A stretch of DNA of 64,000 nt from Xanthoparmelia taractica (lineage: Eukaryota > Ascomycota > Lecanoromycetes > Lecanorales > Parmeliaceae). Shown in pieces: positions 36,420 to 47,172 of the stretch (positions are counted from its first letter, which is position 1; every line of letters starts with the position of its first letter). Both the position numbers and the translations under genes were made by a program. The stretch covers positions 124,001 to 188,000 of the forward strand of contig JANQBS010000047.1 in assembly GCA_033085395.1 (NCBI GenBank), written 5' to 3'. Below the pieces are notes generated by a model, which had not been told where the DNA came from, searched no databases, and saw only the letters and a list, made by a program, of their open reading frames with translations.

Positions 36420-37577
36420 TCATCCTGTAAGAATAGAGGTTCCAGCAAGTGAACCGCCATCCGTTCCAAAACGCTTAACCGAAGCCGTATACACGGCTTC
36501 CTCATGCGTAATTTCTTGTGGTAGAGCGAGAAACACTTTAAGTAATTCAAGGTCGCACACATTTCCATTCAACTGTCGGCCCTTCTCTTCCGCTCTGACC
36601 TCCATATAATGATGTTGGAACCCAAAATTTGTACGACCCTTGGATAGGTCTCCATTGATCTGGAAACCTGACTTACTCGATGTCGCCTTTTCATAAATAT
36701 GGTGCTTGCCGCTACTCGAAGATTCAGGATCCTTGCCGAGAGTGTCCGGTAGACTCGAGGACCCGCAATGCTCTTCCTTTGCCATTGTGTAGACTGGTAC
36801 TGGGGTTCATAGCATCAGTAAGACGCCTTCAACCACATTCTTGACTGCAGCCATTCACCTTCTTTTCTGCGTGTTTGCTTATTGCTGACATACAAGCCAT
36901 TGACCTCTTGTCCGGACGAGGTCGTCAGCACACTTCGCACTGCGTTGTTGTTCGTATAGGTCTGATCGTCTTCCTTCAGACTAGTCAGCGATGTATTATT
37001 CATGCGACACTTCATATTCTCCAACAAGACTTTCTGACGCTTCAAAGTACTAGCAGAGCATCCAATGTGGAAGACCTACTCTATCTTCATCTCCCAAGGG
37101 AACAGAATGTAGGGACATCTTCTCTCCAGCCATTCCCAGCTTTTGAATACCTTGTCCCAAAAGGTCCGTATGAGCCACAGAGATACACAGCAGGAGTGCA
37201 CTCTTCTCTTTTTCGAGCCTGTCGAAACTGGCCAGAATCTCCTTTTCTTTAGTTGCCTTTAAGATTTTCCAAACCCTCCGAATCGAGCCGCGAGAGTAAT
37301 CTTTTCTCAACTGCTCGAGTATTGCGGAGAGACTCTTTGCTTGCTCGAGGGTTGCCTTGATATGGGTGTGAACGTGAGCCGTCTGTAGGAGATGATGTTC
37401 CTCAACAAGCCGGGCTGTGCTAATCAGATGCCTAATTTGGTCCAAGTGTTGCCTAACTTTCAGGGGGGCGTCTTGTACTCGCTGCCATATTTCAGAGAGG
37501 CTCGTGGTGATCTTTATGCTGTACAAGACAAGCTGTGAAGCGCTTGCCACAAAGCCCACAATCTCTATCCCTGACAT
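36420..37577 (-). CDS. SesA/NACHT_N-like protein with two C-terminal amyloid-type repeats
   Basis: Model: complement(join(36420..36799,36859..37033,37080..37577)), 350 aa. Residues 1 to about 140 (EIVGFVASASQLVLYSIKI, KVRQHLDQIRHLISTARLVEE, ATLEQAKSLSAIL) fit the helical NACHT_N/SesA N-terminal domain found on fungal STAND proteins and their small partners; there is no NTPase domain of its own. A Ser-rich hinge (SSSSGKHH) follows, then two pseudo-repeats: YEKATSSKSGFQINGDL (260-276) and YMEVRAEEKGRQLNGNV (289-305). The receptor gene at 40653 has one copy of the same motif. Inferred role: effector half of an amyloid-signalling pair, switched on when the receptor templates its repeats. Introns are 46 and 59 nt; phases agree. 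ATG 37604 is an alternative start. Confidence 0.72.
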
Positions 37578-38227
37578 TGATCCTTTATCATCGTCCGGAA
37601 TCATGCTATATTTAATAATTTTGTGACACAACGGATCTCCAACACTTGATTCGTCAGCGCCAGAAGGGCTCACCGGCCACACCCCCACTGCGGCCGCAGT
37701 GAGGGTGAAATTGAGACCCTTCTGCAGACGCTTAACGGTCCGGCCGGAGACCTTCGGCATCCAATCGTTCGGGATCAAAGCCCAAGGCGCGGTCGCGAAT
37801 TGGGCCTTGATGCGCTGGCATCACAACCCTAAACAGCAAAGCTGGCGGCCAGTAGTTAAGTTGTACTGGAGTCTGAAGTGGCAAAATTCAACGATAGCGT
37901 TGTGTGATATGAGAATGAATGAATGCTGCATGACAGGTTTTATGTCACCGGACTCCGCAAGGCTACCAATTGAGGAATCTCGACCCCTCCGCCAAGCCTC
38001 CCTTTTTGTTTGGCCCGGGTATGACTGACAGCAAAATCGGGCGTCTAACATCTCGGTCTCTCACGGCCTACTTTTAGGATTTCTGGGACTGTATGAGATC
38101 GGCTTAGACTCGCGGTTTAAACTTCGGGCAGTGAATCCTAGACGAAGATCACTCTTGTACTACGCAGGAAGACCTAATGCTGTACTCCGTATTGAGCCAG
38201 AATTCCCAACCGAAACGTAATATTGGA
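37578..38227. promoter_or_regulatory. spacer and promoter of the SesA-like gene
   Basis: No exon recognised, although the gene's frame stays open for ~60 codons upstream of 37577. One exact TACTCCGTA motif lies at 38183-38191. Confidence 0.45.
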
Positions 38228-39973
38228 TCAGAGCGTCTTCTTTACGACCAAGTCTTTCAGAAACGTCTCTGGCTCCGGACCAGTATTATCTATCACCCAA
38301 TAGAGTCGATCAATGTTACCATATATTGACATAGCAAATCTGAAAAGATAGAATTCCGCTGGAAAATTCACCATCAAACGCGCTCGTTTCGCCGCTTCGT
38401 CATGAGTCATTAGCCACGTGAAGGTATCATAATGATAGTGTCGAAGTCGATTGATTTGGGACGGAAGACCTTGGAATGCAACAAACAGCCCGTCTTCACG
38501 CTGTGATATCTCAAGGAAAAAGTTATTGAGGGGACTGTGGTAGCGACCGCAGTAAGCATGCAGTGGAAAGCTAGGTCTTGTATTCGGTACATGGCCTTTG
38601 TCGAGCTTCCATCTCATTGAAGGTACTAGCGCCAGGGCACTCCTACTGCTGGCCCTTGCAAGCTCGAGCCAATCAGTCCTCTCAGGAAAGTTGAAGACTG
38701 TTTCTATCAGGAGTTGCGCGATCCAGTCAGGACAGTCATTCAACGAATTCGCGCTTTGCAATACGACGATTATGGTCATCGTTTCCGGAAACGCATATAC
38801 GTTGGACGACGAACCCGGCATAAGACCCTCATGGTAGAGACAGAAACGGGAAGGAGCTCCTTTTCCAATGACCGGTAGGTCCATCTGCAGCCTTGCATTG
38901 ATGCCTTGCTTGCCTACTACACCCGGAAGTTGACAGCGGATCCAACCAAGCCCATATGCATTCTCCTTTAGAGACGCTCCGTCAAGGAAGTTATGACCTT
39001 TGATGAGTGTTGTACACTGCTTGAATGGTGAACCCCTCGTGGATGTTGAACCTTGTTGAATCTGATCGTTGACTGCTCCAAGGAACGCTTGGTACAAATG
39101 CAGGAGATCATTAACAGTGCTTTTGACGCCAGCGGCACCTTCGAGGAGCGACCCAGTGCCGACCCTCGGTCCTGGAACCCGACATAGTGAGTGGTCCTCG
39201 AGTACGCAATAACACCTGGCCGCGTTCGCATCTGTCGAGACATTGTCCGTTGTGGTCCGTCTCAAATCAAGCAGATCAAATATTCTGAGCTTCAGAAAAG
39301 TGCCGAACTCTAATCCTGACAACTTCTCAATCAAGAGAGCAATCACAGCATAACCGAAGTTGTTGTAAATATAAGAGTCTCGAAATCCGCCTCTCTGCTT
39401 TCCATAATTGAATGCTCTGATTGCGTCATGTTTCTCAAGAAGCAGTTCATTGTTGTCCTGGAAGAAGAATGTGTCTGGAGATGCGATTCCTGAACGGTGA
39501 GATAGTAGGTCGGCAATGGTAATCATTCTGCCAACTTCTCCATGCCCATCGCCAAAGTTAGGTAAAACTCCTTGAATTGACATGCCCCATTGTGCCATGC
39601 CTTCTTCGACAAGTATACCGATTGCAGCCGCCGTCAGCGCCTTGGTCATCGAGTTGATGTTATACAATGTATCTGAATTAGGCGTTTTTCCAGACTCAAC
39701 CTCGCGGTGGCCAAAGTTGTCTCTATAAAGGATCTGTCCTTGGTGTAAGACGCCGAGCGACAGGCCCGAAGAGCTAGACTCTTCGCAGATCTTCTGAATG
39801 AGAGGCCTGACGCTCTCTAATCGCTCAATGTCGGCTCTCGCCTCCGTCTGACGCGTTGTGGTCACCCTCCCTCCCTTAGTGATTTCGTTAACGAATTTCT
39901 CTCCGCCCTCAATTGACGCTGCAGTCTCAGTGACAAGCTCGAATACTACTCTGGTCTCTTCTGAAGAGCCCAT
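38228..39973 (-). CDS. beta-lactamase-fold serine hydrolase
   Basis: A single exon, 581 aa (629 if ATG 40117 is used). The SxxK motif is SMTK in YNINSMTKALTAAAIGILVEEG, the second motif is the Tyr-Asn of YIYNNFGYAVIALLIEKLSG, and YHEGLMPGSSSN probably supplies the third element. This is the class C beta-lactamase/penicillin-binding-like family; in fungi its members include esterases, transesterases and peptidases, so the substrate is open. No signal peptide is apparent with the 39973 start, suggesting an intracellular enzyme. It lies on the same strand as the SesA-like gene and divergent from the NLR, i.e. between the two members of the motif-sharing pair. I looked for the Q-I/L-N-G-N motif in it and did not find it. 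Confidence 0.83.
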   Translation of the reverse strand: MGSSEETRVVFELVTETAASIEGGEKFVNEITKGGRVTTTRQTEARADIERLESVRPLIQKICEESSSSGLSLGVLHQGQILYRDNFGHREVESGKTPNSDTLYNINSMTKALTAAAIGILVEEGMAQWGMSIQGVLPNFGDGHGEVGRMITIADLLSHRSGIASPDTFFFQDNNELLLEKHDAIRAFNYGKQRGGFRDSYIYNNFGYAVIALLIEKLSGLEFGTFLKLRIFDLLDLRRTTTDNVSTDANAARCYCVLEDHSLCRVPGPRVGTGSLLEGAAGVKSTVNDLLHLYQAFLGAVNDQIQQGSTSTRGSPFKQCTTLIKGHNFLDGASLKENAYGLGWIRCQLPGVVGKQGINARLQMDLPVIGKGAPSRFCLYHEGLMPGSSSNVYAFPETMTIIVVLQSANSLNDCPDWIAQLLIETVFNFPERTDWLELARASSRSALALVPSMRWKLDKGHVPNTRPSFPLHAYCGRYHSPLNNFFLEISQREDGLFVAFQGLPSQINRLRHYHYDTFTWLMTHDEAAKRARLMVNFPAEFYLFRFAMSIYGNIDRLYWVIDNTGPEPETFLKDLVVKKTL

Positions 39974-40652
39974 GAGACCCGCGGTCTCCCAGGAAGACTG
40001 ACATGGTAACCCATTTTGCGTGCAGGACGGATTGCACATTACGGCGGTCCGCAGCAATCCGCTTACCAAGTACTGTAATGAGTATGGACTTGTACTCGTC
40101 CAGACGAATTCCCACATGAGAGTTGGCCAGAATTGTGAACGAAGCCACCGTTTAAAGCGCTTTCCAGTATCACAGGAGTTTGCAAGTCTTATTCGTCCGC
40201 ACTCCGGCCGTGTGTCGCATGCCTAAAATCCTTTAACCCGTGGCACCGGTAGAACCCAGAAAACTTGAATGATAAGAAGTCGGAGAACCAGTGGTTTTTG
40301 CTGCAGATCCAAAAGGCTGCAGGACCAGTCCACAGCAGCTCAACTCCCAAATTTGGCTAGCCTACTTACCGCCCTATATCCTAAATTACCAACGTACCTT
40401 ATTATACAATCAGCGTGAAATATATCACTAAGTATTACCACCGTATATAATACGTTGTGCTTCTCGCTTCATGTCATTTATAAGGCTGACGAAGCAGGCA
40501 ACCTGCTGCGCGTGGCTATGGAGAAGCAGTTCTCGTGGGCTGTGGCAAGTCCTCCGGTGAGTCATGCCTTTCATGGGCATTTATGGGTGGCAATATCCCA
40601 GTTATTCCCCTGCCGCTCTCCTTTCTACTCGCAGTACTTACGCCTTACCACC
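39974..40652. promoter_or_regulatory. divergent promoter region, hydrolase and NLR
   Basis: AT-rich around 40380-40450 (TATAATACG). The NLR frame is open back to 40455 without a good earlier start. No other feature seen. Confidence 0.5.
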
Positions 40653-43448
40653 ATGAACACCATGCAGCATGCATCCGCAGGTACTACAGAATACAGTGCT
40701 ACTGCAACGGGGGATGCACGGCAAATCAATGGTAACATCAATATCTGGTCACCGGCGAGTGAGTACTACCTTCATCGTCAAAACATGTCAATCAATCTCT
40801 ACTAACCTATTACGCATTTGTAGCAACCCAAGAGACTCGACCCGGCCCTTTCATCCCCAAAACCACTATCTTCAGCGTCCCACCAAGGCCGGAATTCTTC
40901 CAAGGTCGTGATGATTACCTAGACCAGATCCGCCGCAAGTTGTTGGCGGACGAACAGCAATCACTCCTTGAGCTGAGATCATGTCTAATCACAGCAATGG
41001 GAGGTATGGGCAAGACACGGATCGCTCTTGAATATGCGTATCGAAATCGCAAGTTCTACGATTATATCTTCTGGTTGGGGGCTCAGCAATTGCCTAAGCT
41101 TGAGCTCAGCTTTGCTTCCATTGCGACCAAGCTTGGAATACCTCAATCTGAGCTCATGGTTGGAAGCCGAAAATACGAATTGGTCAAGGATTGGCTGGAA
41201 ACGACCGGCAAGACCCCCAAACACGACTTTCAGGGTACAGCTGCTGACCCAAGGTAGAGAAAACCTGGCTCCTAGTTTTTGACAACGCAGAGTCCTGGGA
41301 CTATCTTCAAAGGTTCTGGCCAAGCCGAGGTTGCGGTGCGATTATCGTAACAAGTCAACTTGCCGGCTCCTTTGCACAAGCGATCAGCTTTCATATCGAA
41401 CCGACTTCCTTGAGCATCGCAGAAGGTTCGAGGCTCCTGCTCGAGCTTACACAGTGTAACCAACCCTCAGAGAAAGACGTTGCTTCGGCAGAACGTATCT
41501 CAGATATGGTCGGAGGGCTGCCTATCGCTATCGCTCACATGGCTGGTTACATGTCTACCTCCAAGACAAACCCTGACGAACTCCTGCAAAGGTTAAAGAC
41601 CGAGGAAGTATATAATATCTGGCTGAAAACGAAAATGTGGACGACTCCGCTGTATGAACAGACGCTTGAAAGTGTATGGAACATCGCTCTCCAAGAGCTT
41701 TCTCCACCAGCGATAGAGCTGCTTAATGTAATATCGATGCTGAACCCGGACGCAATCCATGATGAGTTGCTTGTCCAGTGGGCGTTATCGAATTCAGACC
41801 CGAGCGTCGAAGAATCAGAAAGCCGAACAAGGTCAGTAGCTTCACTTCATCAGCGCCCACGGTTTTGCCTAAGCATGAAGCTGAAACCCCGATCAAATTA
41901 ATTGAATGAGTTGCTCTGGGGTTGGTATCGAGAATGGTCGGCTGACGTTCCACACCATAGCGTAGACGAAATTCGTTCAGGTCTGCTCAAAAGACAGCTG
42001 GTAGACAGGGGCGAATCTTCCTCCGGGGAACGATGCCTTAGTATACATCGTTCGCTACAGATAAATATACGCACCAGCCTAGTGAATGATCGTTCACGAC
42101 GACAACAAGTTTTTGACCAAGCGGTAGCCCTGATACGTGGAGTCTTCCCAAGCCAGTCCAAGATTATGACTCCCGTCAACCACCATTGGGAGGCCTATGA
42201 AAAATACCAGCCTCACTTAATGAGCTTGCAAGCAATTTTTAGCCAAGCGGAAGGCGGGTTGAAAGGGACTTACGTTCTTGCCAGCCTCTTATCTGACGAG
42301 GCCAACTACTTGTGGGAACGAAATCTTCTCGACGACGGTGTGAGGGCATCGGAGCTAGCTGTATCCATTCTTGATAACATGGATCAGCATAACCCTAATG
42401 CCCAAGCTCAAGCATTGTGTCTTCAGGGGGACATAGAGCTTGAAAAGGGCTTCAGTGGGCGAAGGACTGGCCTTGATGTGCTGCTCAAGACACTGGACAT
42501 ACGGAAGCGCTACATCAACAAGCCTCCACCTGGCGGGACTCCCGATGAGCAGCTGCTCTATGCAAACGCTTGGAACGATTTCGGTTGCGGGTTGTTGGAA
42601 TTCGCTGAGTATGCAAAAGCAGAAAAGTACCTCGTCCATGCGTTGGAGATCAAGAAGCGCAATACCACCAAACATGACGAGCCCATGATATTTGCCGAGG
42701 CATATATGAATCTAGCAATGGTACGTTGTTTCCAGAGCAGATACGACGAAGCCAAATTACTGTTGGAAGAATCGGTGAGACTAGCGGAGAAGGCCAACGG
42801 TCAGCATTCGGCTTGCGCTCAGAACTTCACCTTCTACTGGGCAACGATACTCCTGAATTCCAAAGATCTGGAAGCAGCGAGAGAAAAGCACGAGGGTATC
42901 CTCGCAGAACGGAAGGATATCTTCGGTACATTTTCGCTTCGCACGAGACACAGCTACTATGCCTTGGCCAAGACCTATCAGGAACTGGGTCGGCTAAAGG
43001 ATGCAGAGTGTGGCCTGTCCCTCATCCGACCTGACTTATGCTGACAAATGACAGGAGAATGCTTCGCAATTCTCTGGAATCTCTGGACCGATTTCCTTGT
43101 CCTGACGAGTACGTAGCGAGGTCGAAGTATAGCTTGGCGCAAGTCCTGAAGCTGACGCTCAATCCAAATCACGAAGAGGTGAGAGAATTAGAAGCGGGAG
43201 CCAGAAGGCTGCGAGACAGACTACTTGAGCAATATGCACCAAACTTCGAAGGGGGAAGTATGGAGGGGGTTATGGATGAGCTGGGCGTCTTTGATTACAT
43301 GGTATCGTACAAGGCTGGACGAACAACCATATGTCATGCACCGGTCAAGTTGTTTGATGTCTTTGAGACAGGGATCGACCAGAGCATCGCTGCATTTGGT
43401 AAACATGATTCTCGGCTGCATCATCCCAATTCCCAGGACCAATTATAG
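40653..43448 (+). CDS. NB-ARC/TPR NLR receptor with N-terminal amyloid-type motif
   Basis: Model: join(40653..40758,40824..41207,41258..41831,41961..43007,43055..43448), 834 aa. Exon 1 encodes little more than the motif EYSATATGDARQINGNI (residues 13-29), with no N-terminal effector domain. Then the NTPase: P-loop MGGMGKT (about 94), Walker-B-like WLLVFDN, IIVTSQ, GGLPIAIAHMAGYM, and a winged-helix region (LLKRQLVDRG...LSIHRSLQ). The C-terminal ~400 residues are TPR-like (ANAWNDFGCGLLEFAEYAKAEKYL, AEAYMNLAMVRCFQSRYDEAKLLL, YALAKTYQELGRLKDA). Intron 2 (41208-41257) uses a GC donor, chosen because it alone restores WLETTEKTWLLVFDN. A last intron in 43400-43440 would give a different short C-terminus. 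Inferred role: a sensor that oligomerises and templates the motif-bearing SesA-like partner. Confidence 0.84.
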
Positions 43449-44278
43449 CGTTCTAAGACACGAGGCTGCAGCGCTGCCCACCTTTCGATGATAGTGGCCG
43501 ATGATAAGGCTCCCACAGCCTTATCTGCGAAATGGCGGAATCGCCAATCACACGGCTTGTGCGCTCAGACCGTGCGCTAGATCGACTGGGTACCAAGCGA
43601 GAATCCATTTCCTTCTGCTTTGATATTCACGGCAGCGAATCGCATCCGGCAAGGCTGACAGACGTGCTTCTGTGTGCCATCCACATCATCAGTCACCCGA
43701 CGATCAACGGACCCGAGAATATGCACAGATGAGCTGTTCCAATATTTGAGCCGCAAAGGTGTGGTTGATCCTTGCGACTCCCTTACGGTGCTGTGCCTTA
43801 GTCTTATGTCACGTTGTTCGTTCAGCGTGGCAGAAGCAACAATCAGAGCCAGTAACGCGTTCAGAACCTCAAAGTCAGAAGAATTTTTGGAACAAAGGGA
43901 GTGTGGTAAATCCTGGCTCTGAAGATGCGAGTATATTAACTCATAACACCTTAGTCATTTGGATTGATCGCAATGCCAGCCCAGGACAGTAGCCTCAATC
44001 CCATCGAAGGCCAGGTGAAATTAAGTCATGCCAACCTGGCTGAACTCATCAACTGCGAAGCCGAAAAAGACACGAGAGTGAAACCGTGGCAAAGCACGAA
44101 TAAAGACGGGCAAGCCACGCTACAAGATGGCAACCAAAACCGCGGCGCGAAGATGAATTGCAAGGACGAATACTGGATGGCCGAAGGCTATGTCAATGCT
44201 TCGAGTTAGGTACTCTACCCAGCAGTGGGGCATAGCCATCATAGCACTAAAATCCGAATAGGCGGTCATTCCCATCCC
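43449..44278. other. spacer between NLR and desaturase-like gene, with two small open frames
   Basis: Two short ATG frames occur on the + strand, 43532-43732 (66 codons) and 43972-44209 (78 codons). Neither resembles a family I know and neither has clear splice context, so I do not call them genes. Confidence 0.4.
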
Positions 44279-45390
44279 TCACGAAGAAGAAAAGACAAAC
44301 GCTCTGACTTCAATACTTTGACGTGGGACAGCATTTGGTGGAATTTGGCTGTGGAAGAAGGAGGAATGCGGACAGTCTGAGAGTAATTAATCAGCGTTAT
44401 GCTCGTTGATGAGTGATGGCGATACCGCGTACTGATTGCTTTGACGTCCTGGCTGGAATCGTATATCTTGATCAAGAGGACGTCGTCAGGGGTTTGGCGC
44501 GATAGGTAGTACCACTTCTGCCCGTCGTTATATAGCAGATACATGGTTTCCTGAATATCGTCGCGTCGAACGTAGTCAGTGTGAACCAGATCTGCTTGAT
44601 CCACAGTGCTGCCATCGCATACTGCTATGGGTCTATCCTGGACTGTGTGGAATAGCGGCTTCCATAGACTGCTTCAGTTATCAAGGCTTGCTCTTGAATG
44701 TTGCCGACAAATCTGTAACCTACTTGATGATTTGAATGCGTTCTTTGAACAGTTCCTCAGCCTCGGCGCCGAGAAATTTTCGACACCGTTTAACCATCTC
44801 CCATGGGCTCTGATCTTGCAAGGCCTCGAGGTTGGTCACCCTGGCGTTGACACTGATTCTTCGTATCAGAAGGACTAGAACTCACCAACATGGCAGGTCG
44901 ATGCTACTGGTAAGAATTGATGTAGCTCAGTCAGATCGATCTTCCGCGGTGTAAAGTCAGATCGCCGTAGCTTTAGTCAACGTCAGCGAAGACGGACCAT
45001 GGATAGTGCCTCGTAGTAGAAGGTCCTCAAATTCTCGCCTACCCTCCAGTCAAAGATGACAACACGAGCGATTTCTCCTACTTCCTGCTTAATAATGGTC
45101 TCAGCCCATGGCAAATACTCCTCAAGGATTCTCTGCTTGTCGTCGTAACCGTCAAACGGACAAGGCTTTGATCTGTACGCAAAACCATGGCTGTCAAGCG
45201 CAAACCGGGTGTCTTCTCTGCCTCTGATGTCGCAAATGGTTTGGTATTCTTTCGTACCAAAGACGAGATTTGTCCGCCTGTTTTCGGATCCTTGAATGGC
45301 ATCGGTAACGATCTCAAATGGCTTCTCCTCCTTGTACAGCTCCTGCCATTGCAGGAACCGAAGCTTTACCTTTTCGTCGAAGCTGGCCAT
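44279..45390 (-). CDS. GA4-desaturase/CmcJ-like family protein
   Basis: Model: complement(join(44279..44376,44433..44668,44724..44814,44886..44970,45043..45390)), 285 aa. Four introns of 55-72 nt are all needed: each junction rebuilds a signature of the fungal family annotated as GA4 desaturase or CmcJ/AsaB-like oxygenase: IFDWR|LRRSDFTPRKID, STCHV|DQSP, ERIQII|NLWKPL, and MYLLYNDGQKWYYLSRQTPDDVLLIKIYDS, ending PRQSIEVRAFVF. The H-x-D of CHVDQS is a candidate metal-binding pair. The family is typical of secondary-metabolite clusters; the substrate is unknown. It is only ~1.8 kb from the P450 on the other side of the right repeat. Compact for the family. Confidence 0.78.
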
Positions 45391-46207
45391 TGCATTTTGT
45401 CGTATAATTGATATTGATTCGGAGAGAGGTTACAAGCTGCACGTAACGTCGGAGTCATCATGCACCTACAGGGCGCTTCTTGACTTGCATCAAGCTAATT
45501 CGACTTCGTGACCGACCAAGGCCGTATCGACCCATCTCGACCAGCGGCTTCAATAATATGCGAAGAGAAGCCTAGAGATAGCCATGGCGGTCCAAAGGGA
45601 GGGTCTCCGGCTTTCAATAGCGGTGTGGGTATGGAGTGAATGAGGGTCGCCCAGTGTAAATCATTACCAGGAAAAGAGTGCTGCAAGCATCGTGCATTCG
45701 ACCCGCATGGAGAGCTGGCCCAGCTAGGATAGAATATGCAGAATGTTCAGCCACTGTCTGATCATTGGCCCCGTACGATACGCAATGGTGTAGTACAGTA
45801 ATATCCTGTTCATCAATCTGTCAGAGGGATTGTGGCTTCACCACATAGGGGCACGCAATGATGTTCCGCCTTATTGAGGCTTCTTAAAATGTACGGGTTC
45901 CTAGGTAGATCGAAATTGGACAGAATGTTCTATAGTCAACTGAGTATCCTAGGGATAAAGCGACACTCTGTTCGACGGTGGAGACCTACAAAAAGACGTG
46001 GACCTAGAGTGCTTTACCGTGCAGTACTCGGTACTCTTCAAAAAGGCGGTGAAAGTCTCCAATGCTTTCCCCCCGCAGGTGGAAAGATTTCGGATACTCA
46101 AGCTTACCGTGTGTAAGGTAGTTATAATACGAATTTCCAAAGCTTTTATTTGCTGCAGTAGTAAACATAGCGGGTAAAGTACATCGTAACAGCTAAGTCC
46201 ATTTTGA
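45391..46207. other. spacer between desaturase-like gene and right repeat
   Basis: Promoter of the minus-strand gene plus unremarkable AT-rich DNA. No gene seen. Confidence 0.45.
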
Positions 46208-46720
46208 TAGCAGCCCTAACCCTACTTTCGGACACGAGCACCTAGACCCGAGAAACAATAATGTAATGTCATCGATATTATTTACTCTATTCACGAAGTA
46301 TCGTCGTCGCCATTCAATCGCTTCGTGAAAACGTCTTCTTCGGATCTAATCTACTCTGGAGCATCCAGTCGACCCTCGAACGAAAACGAAGACGGTCATC
46401 ATAGGATCGAAGCGAAGTCCTTCACCTGAAAAAGAATATCCTATCCGCAGGACAAAATAGGAGTCGATGTAGGCTTAGAAGGCGTTTGTGATTGTGATGG
46501 CGCAGTAGCAGTGGGCATGCGCGTACTTGCGGTTACATTCGGATTAGGAGAAAGGAGCTCAGGTCTTATGCCAGAGACGTGGGCGTAATACGGCACGCTA
46601 GACGTTGCGGTACTGGGGCTGTTGATTGACAGTAGTTTCAACGTCTTGGACGCACATATTCTGGAGGCTACTCGGAGGCTACCTTGGGCAGAATAAGACT
46701 GTCATAATGGATCAGAGGTT
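46208..46720 (+). repeat. right copy of the ~0.5-kb direct repeat
   Basis: Same orientation as 35883-36360, beginning TAGCAGCCCTAACCCTACTT and ending ATAATGGATCAGAGG. It carries extra sequence around 46530-46580 relative to the left copy. The minus strand has a 66-codon Pro/Ser/Thr-rich frame that is broken in the left copy, so the repeat may derive from the tail of a gene. Confidence 0.88.
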
Positions 46721-47172
46721 TATTCGGAGGGAAGATACTGCGTCCCCCCGGCCTGAAGGATGGAGGATCAACCTCAGCTCGGCTGGTGTCGGCATCCAAG
46801 AACTGAATTGGTATAATCCTCAATCTCCTCCTTTATGTTTTGATGTCTGATCTTTCTTACTTTTCAACCCTGCTGCTTGATTCTATCTATTGCTGGGGCT
46901 GAAGAGCTCCTGAATTAATCTTGTAGAACAAATCTGAGCGCTATTCTCCGTTTACAACCACTGATATATAAAACCTCCTCTCACCTATTGCACCTTACGT
47001 TTATAGGGCGCTGAAGCATATTACTACACCTCTCTAGCGAAGGAAAGGCCAAACCATGACTCTTGTGCAGTTCGCCCTTTGAGCTTGCACGTCCCGGCTA
47101 ACTGCTTCGCGGAGAGGCTATTATAACTCATTCTCGATTTGCTTCCTATATTTCAGGCTCTTGCCTTTAGCT
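46721..47172. promoter_or_regulatory. promoter region of the P450 gene
   Basis: No coding signal. A TATATAAAA-like stretch at about 46969 could be a TATA element ~200 nt before the start codon. Confidence 0.4.

Noticed and set aside
35883..46720. Island as a complete transposon with the 0.5-kb repeats as LTRs
   Set aside because: No gag-pol, integrase or other transposase frame inside, no TG...CA ends and no target duplication; the internal genes are ordinary intron-bearing fungal genes.
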